DNA of 5,076 bases from Salinivirga sp964413185 (GTDB lineage: Bacteria; Bacteroidota; Bacteroidia; Bacteroidales; Salinivirgaceae): NCBI GenBank assembly GCA_964413185.1, contig CAYPSX010000259.1, forward strand, positions 1 through 5,076. Reading direction: 5' to 3'. Under the pieces are notes generated by a model. That model worked only from the letters and a program-made list of their open reading frames with translations, did no database searches and had not been told where the DNA came from. This document shows, piece after piece, positions 1 to 5,076 of the stretch; position 1 is the first letter of the stretch, and each line of letters begins with the position of its first letter. A program made the position numbers and the translations under genes.

Positions 1-625
1 TTGAAATAGCGGGGTTTGAGCCTATAGCAACGCTTTCTCCATTAGTTTTTAAAGCCTCAGTGGCTATCCACGATGAGCCATTATGGGTAAGGATACTTAA
101 GCTGTCTCCATCTACCAGCGGACCTGTAAGATTTGGCGTGGTAAATGAGCTTCCGTTGGTGAAATTAAATGTGATTGTTCCATCTCCGTTGTCGTTTACA
201 GATTCGATCCCATTCCCCGGCGGGCCTTCATTCCCGGCTTGTGCGAACAAGGCATAGGGAACGGCCAAAAGCGGGGTTTGCCCGAGCTCGCTGAAGGATG
301 TTCCGTTGTCAATTGAAACACTTGTGCTTAGCGATAATTCATTTATTCCCCAGGGAATGGATGCAAAGTCACCAGATTCTACTGCCCCAGCTCCAACTTC
401 CAGGTTTATTTGTCCATATTGGTTGGTTTCAGTAGTGTGAAGTTCGGTGTAATAGTTGGTTTCGTCTTCTCCAATAACCGACAGACGCAGGTGAATGGTT
501 TGATCGGAGAGTAGGTTACCATCGCTGTCGCGAACAACAGCCTGATAATTGAATGTGTTTGGCTGTGCATTAAGAAAAGAGATAGTGCACACAAGTAAGC
601 TAAGAAAGATTAATAATTTTTTCAT
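1..625 (-). CDS. Secreted tail-fibre-like surface protein, N-terminal part (runs off left edge)
   Basis: Partial gene: 208 codons are visible from the ATG at 625, and the C-terminus lies outside the window. Residues 1-20 form a Sec signal peptide (lysines, a hydrophobic core, then SFLNA before QP), so the protein is exported. Residues 25-128 match a domain common at the N-terminus of Bacteroidota secreted proteins: FNYQAVVRDSDGNLL near the start, an IPWG segment at 90-93, and TPLLAVPYALFA at 117-128. A short GPPG turn follows (134-137), then NDNGDGTITFNF and a TPNLTGP segment (144-169), and a stretch ending NGESVAIGSNPAIS. Full-length relatives often end in a peptidase S74 intramolecular chaperone domain or a long repetitive shaft, but neither can be seen here. 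The role is probably at the cell surface (adhesion or structure); this is inferred from the family. No enzyme motif is visible. The start is firm because the signal peptide begins exactly at this ATG. Confidence 0.82.
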   Translation of the reverse strand, partial: MKKLLIFLSLLVCTISFLNAQPNTFNYQAVVRDSDGNLLSDQTIHLRLSVIGEDETNYYTELHTTETNQYGQINLEVGAGAVESGDFASIPWGINELSLSTSVSIDNGTSFSELGQTPLLAVPYALFAQAGNEGPPGNGIESVNDNGDGTITFNFTNGSSFTTPNLTGPLVDGDSLSILTHNGSSWIATEALKTNGESVAIGSNPAIS

Positions 626-711
626 GATGAGAGTTTTTTTGTTTTTATAGTTGGTTCGCTCACCAGTTTGAAATAACCGAACATGTATTATTTTTAAATA
701 GGAAGCCTTTA

Positions 712-741
712 AATATATATCCGGGTGAAGGGTTTTGACAA
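712..741 (-). promoter_or_regulatory. Candidate promoter for the secreted surface protein
   Basis: Read on the minus strand, TTG (741-739) is followed after 19 bp by TATATATT (719-712). It resembles the Bacteroidota TTG-N19-TAnnTTTG layout but is imperfect in the -7 element. Transcription would start near 707, leaving a leader of about 80 nt before the ATG at 625. A second candidate further upstream, TTGACT (780-775) with a 17-bp spacer and TATATT (757-752), looks like a proteobacterial sigma-70 promoter and may be chance in this AT-rich DNA. Neither is strong. Confidence 0.25.
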
Positions 742-807
742 TCAGCGACATAATATACAAAAAAATAGTCTGCCAGTCAATTATTTTTTACGAAACAGAG
801 TGTTATG

Positions 808-838
808 TTTCATTGAAATTTGATTTCCATTAAATTTG
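808..838 (+). promoter_or_regulatory. Bacteroidota-type promoter of cstA
   Basis: The -7 element TAAATTTG (831-838) matches TAnnTTTG exactly. A TTTC at 808-811 stands 19 bp upstream, in the -33 position, and matches TTTG at three of four bases. Transcription would begin about five bases after the -7 element, near 843, only about 7 nt before the ATG at 850. The promoter therefore lies across the TTG codon at 820, which argues against that codon as the start of cstA. Confidence 0.6.
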
Positions 839-849
839 CACACAAAAAA

Positions 850-2283
850 ATGATATCCTTTATATTGGCCATAGCAGCGCTTATTGCAGGTTACTTTATT
901 TACGGGAAATTTATTGCCCGGTTTTTCGGGGAAGATGAAAAAAGAGAAACTCCTGCCTACAAATTAAATGACGGGGTGGATTTTATTCCCATGCCGCGCT
1001 GGAAGGTTTTTATGATCGAGTTTTTAAACATTGCCGGCCTGGGACCGATTTTTGGCGCAATTCTTGGCGCTATGTATGGCCCGTGGGCGTACGTTTGGAT
1101 TGTTTTGGGCTGTATTTTTATGGGCAGTGTTCACGACTATTTTTCCGGAATGCTCTCGCTCCGCAATAATGGCGCAAGCCTGCCGGAACTGGTTGGAAAA
1201 TATTTAGGAATGGGCATGCAGCAATTTCTTCGCATTTTCACCATTCTGTTGCTTATTTTTGTAGGGGTAGCCTTTGTGACAGGCCCTGCCGGCTTGCTCG
1301 AGAATTATACCGGCGGCGGTAAAATGGTTTGGCTGTACATTATTTTCGGTTACTACCTCATTGCCACTTTATTACCTATTAATAAAATTATTGGCCGCAT
1401 TTATCCCATTTTTGGGATTGCATTACTCATTATGGCTTTTGGTATAGCCGGCGCCATTTTTTGGCATGGTGCAAATGGCGATATGCAAATGATGGAGCTC
1501 GTTCCTTCTAACTTGAAAAACTGGCATCATACACCTTCAGAAAATATTCTTTTTCCCATGATGTTCATCGTGATTTCCTGTGGAGCTATCTCAGGCTTTC
1601 ATTCCACACAAGCACCCATGATGGCCCGTTGCCTGAAAAACGAGAAGCAGGGCCGCCAGGTTTTTTATGGTGCGATGATAGCCGAAGGAATTGTTGCTAT
1701 TATTTGGGCTGCCGCCGCAATGAACTATTTTGGCGGAGCCGAAGGCCTGAACAATCACATGGTTGAAATTCAGCACAATCCGGCAAAAGTAGTCGATACA
1801 ATAAGTCGCTCGTGGTTGGGAGCTGTTGGCGCTGCTTTTGCAATAGTTGGCGTAATTGCATTGCCCATTAGTACCGGCGACACAGCCTTTAGAAGCGCCC
1901 GATTAACTGTAGCCGATATTTTTAAATTCAAGCAAAAAACAGTGCTTAACCGCTTAATTGTCAGTATTCCGCTTTTTGTTGTAGGATTTATACTTTCTCA
2001 GCTCGATTTTGCTACGGTTTGGAAATATCTCGGACTTTCAAATCAAGTGCTTTCGGCTGTGGTACTTTGGATGGCTGCCAGCTACTTGTACAAAAACCGT
2101 AAAAACCATTGGTTACTAACCTTGCCGGCTGTTTTTATGACCTTCATTGTTATTTCGTATCTTTTTGTCGCTCCTTACAAAAATGGGGGATTGCAGCTCA
2201 ATACAGATATTTCTTATTGGGCGGCATTGGCCATTACACTTGTTCTGTTAGGAGTTTTCCTTTTCAGAAAACAAGAAAAATAA
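850..2283 (+). CDS. cstA: CstA family carbon starvation protein, short form (probable pyruvate/peptide carrier)
   Basis: Polytopic inner-membrane protein of 477 residues in the CstA family (Pfam CstA, PF02554). Characterised E. coli members (CstA, BtsT) are near 700 residues and take up pyruvate; CstA has also been linked to peptide use. Bacteroidota commonly carry a short form of about this length, so it does not look truncated. Visible family segments are the N-terminal helix ISFILAIAALIAGYFIYGK (2-20), EFLNIAGLGPIFGAILGA (57-74) followed by GSVHDYFSG (92-100), SGFHSTQAPMMAR (248-260), and STGDTAFRSAR (341-351). Many hydrophobic segments of 18-22 residues separate these, and the protein ends in a short charged tail, FRKQEK. 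An in-frame TTG at 820 would add ten residues. I prefer the ATG at 850 because family members begin right at the first helix, and a promoter -7 element overlaps the upstream extension. It appears to be its own transcription unit, since the next gene has a promoter. Substrate is inferred from the family. Confidence 0.93.
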   Translation: MISFILAIAALIAGYFIYGKFIARFFGEDEKRETPAYKLNDGVDFIPMPRWKVFMIEFLNIAGLGPIFGAILGAMYGPWAYVWIVLGCIFMGSVHDYFSGMLSLRNNGASLPELVGKYLGMGMQQFLRIFTILLLIFVGVAFVTGPAGLLENYTGGGKMVWLYIIFGYYLIATLLPINKIIGRIYPIFGIALLIMAFGIAGAIFWHGANGDMQMMELVPSNLKNWHHTPSENILFPMMFIVISCGAISGFHSTQAPMMARCLKNEKQGRQVFYGAMIAEGIVAIIWAAAAMNYFGGAEGLNNHMVEIQHNPAKVVDTISRSWLGAVGAAFAIVGVIALPISTGDTAFRSARLTVADIFKFKQKTVLNRLIVSIPLFVVGFILSQLDFATVWKYLGLSNQVLSAVVLWMAASYLYKNRKNHWLLTLPAVFMTFIVISYLFVAPYKNGGLQLNTDISYWAALAITLVLLGVFLFRKQEK

Positions 2284-2293
2284 ATGTTAATTG

Positions 2294-2324
2294 TTGTACA
2301 GAAAATTGTATTTTAGCAACTTTG
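2294..2324 (+). promoter_or_regulatory. Promoter of the OmpH-like gene
   Basis: TTG at 2294-2296 is followed, after 20 bp, by CAACTTTG (2317-2324), which matches TAnnTTTG at seven of eight positions. The predicted start of transcription is near 2329, giving an A-rich leader of about 49 nt without a clear Shine-Dalgarno site. The octamer ACGTTTAT occurs at the start of this leader (2329-2336) and again across the start codon (2372-2379); this may be chance. No convincing terminator separates this promoter from the end of cstA at 2283, so some read-through is possible. Confidence 0.5.
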
Positions 2325-2377
2325 AAACACGTTTATAATTAAGCAATAAATAAGTAATAAAACTAAACCAAACGTTT

Positions 2378-2986
2378 ATGAACAAGAAGAATTTGATTAT
2401 CGAAGTAATTTTGGGAATTATTATTTTATGGTTATTAGCAGATCAGTATATAATTACTGATTCACAACCCCAAAAAGAAGAGAAAAAGCAGGGTGAGGTA
2501 ACAAATGAATCAGATTTGCAGGTAGCATACATTAATACAGATTCACTTTTACTGAATTATAAACTGGCCAAAGAACTAAACAGGCAATTTACTGATCAAA
2601 AAAAGCAATCGCAGCGTGAATTAGATCAGCGTATGCGCACGTTCCAAAAAAATTATCAGGATTTTCAGGAAAAAGTACAGCGTGGTGGCTTTATTTCTCA
2701 ATCATCAGCCGAAGCCCAGCAACAAGAATTACTGTCAGAACAACAAAAGCTTGAACAATTAAATCAGCAGCTTACAAACAAACTGATGGCCAAAGAACAA
2801 AGCATTAACCAGGAACTATACGACAGTGTTTCAACCTTCGTTCGTCATTACAACAAAAAATGGAACTACGATCTGATATTGAACAACACAATGGGCGGCA
2901 GCCTTATTTATGGCAAATCAAAATTCAATATCACAGCAGAGGTGCTCAGGCAACTCAATAAACGTTACGAAAGGCGCACAGATTAA
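2378..2986 (+). CDS. OmpH/Skp-like periplasmic coiled-coil protein with N-terminal membrane anchor
   Basis: A 202-residue protein of the OmpH/Skp family (Pfam OmpH, PF03938). In E. coli, Skp is a periplasmic trimer that holds unfolded outer-membrane proteins. Residues 6-22 are a strongly hydrophobic segment after MNKKN; it runs into ADQYIITDS with no convincing AxA cleavage site and no lipobox cysteine, so it looks like a membrane anchor, not a cleaved signal. A charged linker (about 30-46) leads to the family strand LQVAYINTDSLLLNY (47-61). A Gln/Lys/Glu-rich region (about 62-150) should form the coiled-coil arms. The closing body segment YDLILNNTMGGSLIYGK with ITAEVLRQLNKRY (164-197) is typical of the family. 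The ATG at 2378 sits immediately before the anchor. Its own promoter lies upstream and an intrinsic terminator starts 25 bp after the stop, suggesting a single-gene unit. Chaperone activity is inferred from fold only. Confidence 0.87.
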   Translation: MNKKNLIIEVILGIIILWLLADQYIITDSQPQKEEKKQGEVTNESDLQVAYINTDSLLLNYKLAKELNRQFTDQKKQSQRELDQRMRTFQKNYQDFQEKVQRGGFISQSSAEAQQQELLSEQQKLEQLNQQLTNKLMAKEQSINQELYDSVSTFVRHYNKKWNYDLILNNTMGGSLIYGKSKFNITAEVLRQLNKRYERRTD

Positions 2987-3011
2987 AATATAAAAAGAAA
3001 TTATAAATTAC

Positions 3012-3051
3012 AAAGAGAGATTTTGCCTTTGTGTGTAGAATCTCTCTTTTT
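3012..3051 (+). terminator. Intrinsic terminator after the OmpH-like gene
   Basis: A perfect 11-bp inverted repeat, AAAGAGAGATT (3012-3022) and AATCTCTCTTT (3039-3049), encloses a 16-nt loop. The last stem bases run into a T tract ending at 3051. It begins 25 bp after the stop of the OmpH-like gene and ends 12 bp before the ATG of the glycosyltransferase gene. The stem is not GC-rich, so termination may be partial. Confidence 0.75.
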
Positions 3052-3063
3052 ATTGGTAGCGAA

Positions 3064-4305
3064 ATGGGGCATTTTGAAAAATATTTAAGTAAAAGTTTAT
3101 CAAAGGCTGATGAAATCCAAATTAATTTTAGCCCTGAAATAATAATTGTTATTCCGGCTTTTAATGAACCATTCATTACCAATACGTTATATTCTTTATT
3201 AGCGAATGATTTTAAAAACAAAGCTCTTGTACTAATTGTAGTTAATTATGCTGAAAAAGCAAATACCGCCGTTAAAGAGTTTAATCAGCAACTGTATAAA
3301 GTGCTGATCGATTGGTGTGAAAAGGAGAGCACTGACAAATTAAAGTTTGATGTTTTGCTAGTTGCTGATATGCCCAGAAAGCACGCCGGCGCTGGGCTGG
3401 CACGAAAAGTTGGTATGGATACAGCCATTGACATTTTCTTCAAAAACAATCAAAAAAACGGCATTATTGCTTCACTTGATGCTGATTGTGAAGTTTCAGG
3501 CAATTATTTATCGGCCATTTATCATCAATTTAGCCAGGAGCCTAATCCCCATGTTGTATTACTCGATTTCTTTCATCAGAAAAAAGGCTTAACTCACAAC
3601 CAAAAAAAAGCAATAATTCAATATGAAATGTACTTGCATTATTTCGTGTTGGGTTGCCGCCTGGCCGGATTTCCTTATGCTTACCATACCATTGGTTCCT
3701 GTTTTGCAGTAGGGGCTGAAACCTATGTGCGGCAGGGTGGGATGAATAAAAAACATGCCGGTGAGGATTTTTACTTTTTACATAAATTATTTCCACTGGG
3801 TAAAATAAGTCGGTTATACAATGCCCGGGTTTATCCATCATCGCGGGTTTCTGACCGTGTTCCCTTTGGCACAGGACCGGCACTAAAAAAGATTTTAACA
3901 GAAAACACTCACTATCTTGTTTATGATTTCCGTGCTTTTAAAGATTTACAACCATTTTATGAGCAAATCCACAAATATTACGACGATACAACAAGTATAG
4001 GAGAAATTATTCCACCAGCCTTAAAAGCATATTTTATTGAAATTGATTTTGAAACCAAACTAAAGGAGGCACATACAAATAGTAGCTCTGCTGCTCAGTT
4101 CAAAAAAAGGTTGCTTAGGCATTTCGATGCATTTCAACTTGTGAAATATCTGAATTTTGCCCATGAAAAAGAGTATTACAGAAAAATTGCTGTTGAAAAA
4201 GCCGCTTCAAAAATGATTGCAGCATTCGGAAAGGTGGCTGCGGTTGAGGAAGAAGATTTGCTGTGCCAGTTAAGAGATTTAGAGAAAATTACTCATCCTC
4301 GTTGA
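3064..4305 (+). CDS. Family 2 (GT-A fold) glycosyltransferase
   Basis: A 413-residue soluble protein resembling family GT2 glycosyltransferases, which transfer a sugar from a nucleotide donor. Motifs in order: the nucleotide-binding start EIIIVIPAFNEP (25-36), AGAGLARKVGMDTAI (108-122), the metal-binding DxD as SLDADCEV (137-144, Asp139 and Asp141), FAVGAETYVRQGGM (214-227), and the acceptor-side GEDFYFLHK (233-241, with the probable catalytic acid in the ED pair). A conserved-looking YPSSRVSDRVPFGTG follows at 257-271. The last 140 residues are helical-looking and carry no motif I recognise. No membrane helix is evident, so it probably acts in the cytoplasm or at the membrane's inner face, perhaps on lipopolysaccharide or another glycan; the substrate is unknown. 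An in-frame GTG at 3031 would add eleven residues encoded inside the terminator's loop and 3' arm, so the ATG at 3064 is the better start. Its end overlaps the converging division gene by 17 bp. No clear promoter of its own is seen. Confidence 0.88.
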   Translation: MGHFEKYLSKSLSKADEIQINFSPEIIIVIPAFNEPFITNTLYSLLANDFKNKALVLIVVNYAEKANTAVKEFNQQLYKVLIDWCEKESTDKLKFDVLLVADMPRKHAGAGLARKVGMDTAIDIFFKNNQKNGIIASLDADCEVSGNYLSAIYHQFSQEPNPHVVLLDFFHQKKGLTHNQKKAIIQYEMYLHYFVLGCRLAGFPYAYHTIGSCFAVGAETYVRQGGMNKKHAGEDFYFLHKLFPLGKISRLYNARVYPSSRVSDRVPFGTGPALKKILTENTHYLVYDFRAFKDLQPFYEQIHKYYDDTTSIGEIIPPALKAYFIEIDFETKLKEAHTNSSSAAQFKKRLLRHFDAFQLVKYLNFAHEKEYYRKIAVEKAASKMIAAFGKVAAVEEEDLLCQLRDLEKITHPR

Positions 4306-4606
4306 TGAGTACCACAAACACATCTTCATTTTGTCTTTTCATCAGGTATTGTTCCCTGGCAAATTTTTCCAGCTTTTCGTCATCTGATCGTAATTCGTTT
4401 AGCTTTTCCCGGTCTTCTTTTATGCGTTCTTCGTAATAAGCTTTCTGCTCTTCAAGTTTGTGGATATTCCTCATTGTGCGAAATCGCTGGATAAGATTGT
4501 TCGAATCCAGAAATAGCATCCAGACCAGGAAAATGAGCGAAGCCAACACGTATTTGTTGGCCAGGTACTTTTGATAAAAGCGATATGTTTTGTGAGCTTG
4601 TTTCAC
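4289..4606 (-). CDS. DivIC/FtsB-like septum formation initiator protein
   Basis: A small bitopic membrane protein of 105 residues, the usual size for the DivIC/FtsB family (Pfam DivIC, PF04977), which with FtsL and FtsQ/DivIB links the divisome to septal wall synthesis. A short basic cytoplasmic N-terminus (1-17) precedes one membrane helix at about 18-34 (ANKYVLASLIFLVWMLFL, 16-33). Next come a charged coiled coil (about 44-78) and the family signature EKLEKFAREQYLMKRQNEDVFVV (77-99, given here by its key residues Ala83-Arg84-Glu85 and Asn93-Glu94-Asp95). The start is GTG at 4606: an in-frame TAA lies five codons upstream (4624-4622) and the only later Met before the coiled coil is inside the helix. 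It converges on the glycosyltransferase gene, sharing 17 bp at the 3' ends. No Bacteroidota-type promoter appears in the 115 bp upstream, so it may be cotranscribed with thiS. Confidence 0.88.
   Translation of the reverse strand: MKQAHKTYRFYQKYLANKYVLASLIFLVWMLFLDSNNLIQRFRTMRNIHKLEEQKAYYEERIKEDREKLNELRSDDEKLEKFAREQYLMKRQNEDVFVVLINEDE
4290..4311. other. Hairpin spanning the two convergent stop codons
   Basis: A perfect 8-bp inverted repeat, TACTCATC (4290-4297) and GATGAGTA (4304-4311), has a 6-nt loop. It covers the stop codon of the glycosyltransferase gene (4303-4305, plus strand) and most of the stop of the DivIC-like gene (4291-4289, minus strand). In the minus direction the hairpin is followed by AATTTTC, a weak U-rich tail, so it may serve as a modest terminator or RNA end-stabiliser for the DivIC-like message. 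In the plus direction no T tract follows. Confidence 0.4.
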
Positions 4607-4638
4607 GAGAATGTGTTTTAGTTAATTAATTGATCCCG

Positions 4639-4696
4639 TGGAACATCCATGTTATAATCACTCCCTTGTTGTTAATTTCGGTACATGGATGTTTCA
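4639..4696. repeat. Inverted repeat between thiS and the DivIC-like gene
   Basis: AACATCCATGT (4642-4652) and ACATGGATGTT (4683-4693) are perfect inverted copies of 11 bp separated by 30 bp. In RNA the stem could extend to 4639-4696 through one G-U pair. Each arm is itself a near palindrome (ACAT, two bases, ATGT), so these could be two protein-binding dyads with centres 40 bp apart. No T tract follows on either strand, so it is not a standard terminator. It lies in the untranslated stretch upstream of the DivIC-like GTG start and downstream of thiS. Confidence 0.45.
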
Positions 4697-4721
4697 TACG
4701 AATTTGCTGGTAAATGATGGT

Positions 4722-4925
4722 TTATCCGCCACTGATAATACGAACAATATCAAGTTTATCGCCGTCTTTTAGTTCAACCGAACCTTTATTGTCTTCATTA
4801 ACGACGTTACCATTCACTCGAATGAGAATCCGTTTAAAAGTGAGTTCCTTTTTCTCTAAAAGCTCATTGAGATTGATACTGTCTTGATCAAATTCTTCTT
4901 CTTTATGATTTATAATTAACTTCAT
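4722..4925 (-). CDS. thiS: ThiS sulfur carrier protein of thiamine biosynthesis
   Basis: A 67-residue ubiquitin-like (beta-grasp) protein of the ThiS family (Pfam ThiS, PF02597), normal in length. ThiS is adenylated by ThiF and thiocarboxylated at its C-terminal glycine. It then gives its sulfur to ThiG in making the thiazole ring of thiamine. The diagnostic tail is present: LKDGDKLDIVRIISGG, ending exactly in Gly66-Gly67. Earlier segments fit too: MKLIINHKEEEF as the first strand pair, INLNELLEKKEL as the helix (17-28), and ILIRVNGNVV as the central strand (33-42). The ATG at 4925 starts at the first strand and follows an A/T-rich leader. A good promoter lies upstream. No other thi gene is visible here; the next gene downstream is the DivIC-like gene, 115 bp away. 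A MoaD-like or other sulfur-carrier role is possible but the sequence looks most like ThiS. Confidence 0.9.
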   Translation of the reverse strand: MKLIINHKEEEFDQDSINLNELLEKKELTFKRILIRVNGNVVNEDNKGSVELKDGDKLDIVRIISGG

Positions 4926-4971
4926 CTTTTTTAAGTCTAAATTTAGTACAGGTTGGCAATGTTTATGGTCA

Positions 4972-5001
4972 CAAAAATAGTAATTAAGTCTGTTTTTGCA
5001 A
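4972..5001 (-). promoter_or_regulatory. Bacteroidota-type promoter of thiS
   Basis: On the minus strand, TTG (5001-4999) is followed after exactly 19 bp by TATTTTTG (4979-4972), a full match to TAnnTTTG. This is the best promoter in the window. Transcription would begin near 4967, giving a leader of about 42 nt before the ATG at 4925. That is too short for a TPP riboswitch, and none of its conserved sequence is visible up to the window edge. Confidence 0.65.
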
Positions 5002-5076
5002 TCTTATTTACTAAGTAGAGTCTGTCTATAAAGTCAGTGTCTGGTTCATAATGTTCGAGTTCAAGGCTTGCGAAGT

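Noticed and set aside
60..257. Plus-strand open frame of 65 codons at the left end.
   Set aside because: It is antisense to the secreted surface protein, whose signal peptide and domain motifs show the true reading frame.
2109..2342. Plus-strand open frame of 77 codons overlapping the end of cstA.
   Set aside because: It lies in another frame of the clearly coding cstA 3' end and continues over the next promoter; the product is Cys/Tyr/Phe-rich with no domain.
3542..3883. Minus-strand open frame of 113 codons inside the glycosyltransferase gene.
   Set aside because: It is antisense to conserved glycosyltransferase motifs, has no recognisable domain and no promoter, and fits a chance shadow frame.
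4938..4945. TAAATTTA as a -7 element for thiS, giving a nearly leaderless start like cstA.
   Set aside because: It lacks the final G, has no -33 partner at the right distance, and a full TTG-N19-TATTTTTG promoter lies just upstream.
4943..5074. Open minus-strand frame of 43 codons ending 17 bp before the thiS start, suggesting the tail of an upstream operon gene.
   Set aside because: Its last third overlaps the strongest promoter in the window (4972-5001), its end (LITIFVTINIANLY) looks like translated AT-rich spacer, and no family signature is recognisable.
5040..5076. GTTCGAGTTC near the right edge, resembling the T-loop of a tRNA.
   Set aside because: No matching acceptor, D or anticodon arms can be built around it, and pairing of the flanks fails.

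Overview
The window is ordinary chromosomal DNA from a member of the Bacteroidota. Three things point there. The promoters fit the Bacteroidota type (a -33 TTG-like element, about 19-20 bp, then a -7 element TAnnTTTG). The genes lack clear Shine-Dalgarno sites and have A-rich leaders. The protein families are also typical of the phylum: a secreted protein with the FNYQAVVRD...TPLLAVPYALFA N-terminal domain, a short-form CstA, a membrane-anchored OmpH-like protein and a small DivIC/FtsB-like protein. A marine or anaerobic Marinilabiliales-like lineage would fit the moderate AT bias, but the sequence alone does not fix the family.

Layout from left to right: (1) on the minus strand, the first 208 codons of a secreted, tail-fibre-like surface protein running off the left edge; (2) a divergent intergenic region with promoter candidates; (3) on the plus strand, cstA, a 477-residue membrane carrier of the carbon starvation/pyruvate family; (4) on the plus strand, an OmpH/Skp-like protein with its own promoter, closed by a clear intrinsic terminator; (5) on the plus strand, a family 2 glycosyltransferase of 413 residues; (6) on the minus strand, a DivIC/FtsB-like septum protein starting with GTG, whose 3' end overlaps the glycosyltransferase by 17 bp; (7) a 115-bp spacer carrying a pair of inverted ACATCCATGT-type dyads; (8) on the minus strand, a stand-alone thiS with a well-formed promoter; (9) a right-hand tail with no supported gene, possibly the start of an insertion sequence.

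The genes do not form one pathway. They cover nutrient uptake (cstA), envelope biogenesis (OmpH-like, glycosyltransferase), cell division (DivIC-like) and sulfur transfer for thiamine (thiS), in short transcription units on both strands. I found no defence system, CRISPR array, RNA gene or clear novel system. The points most worth a second look are regulatory or architectural: the nearly leaderless cstA start, the terminator that decides the glycosyltransferase start, the hairpin straddling two convergent stop codons, the dyad pair between thiS and the division gene, and the possible IS end at the right edge.
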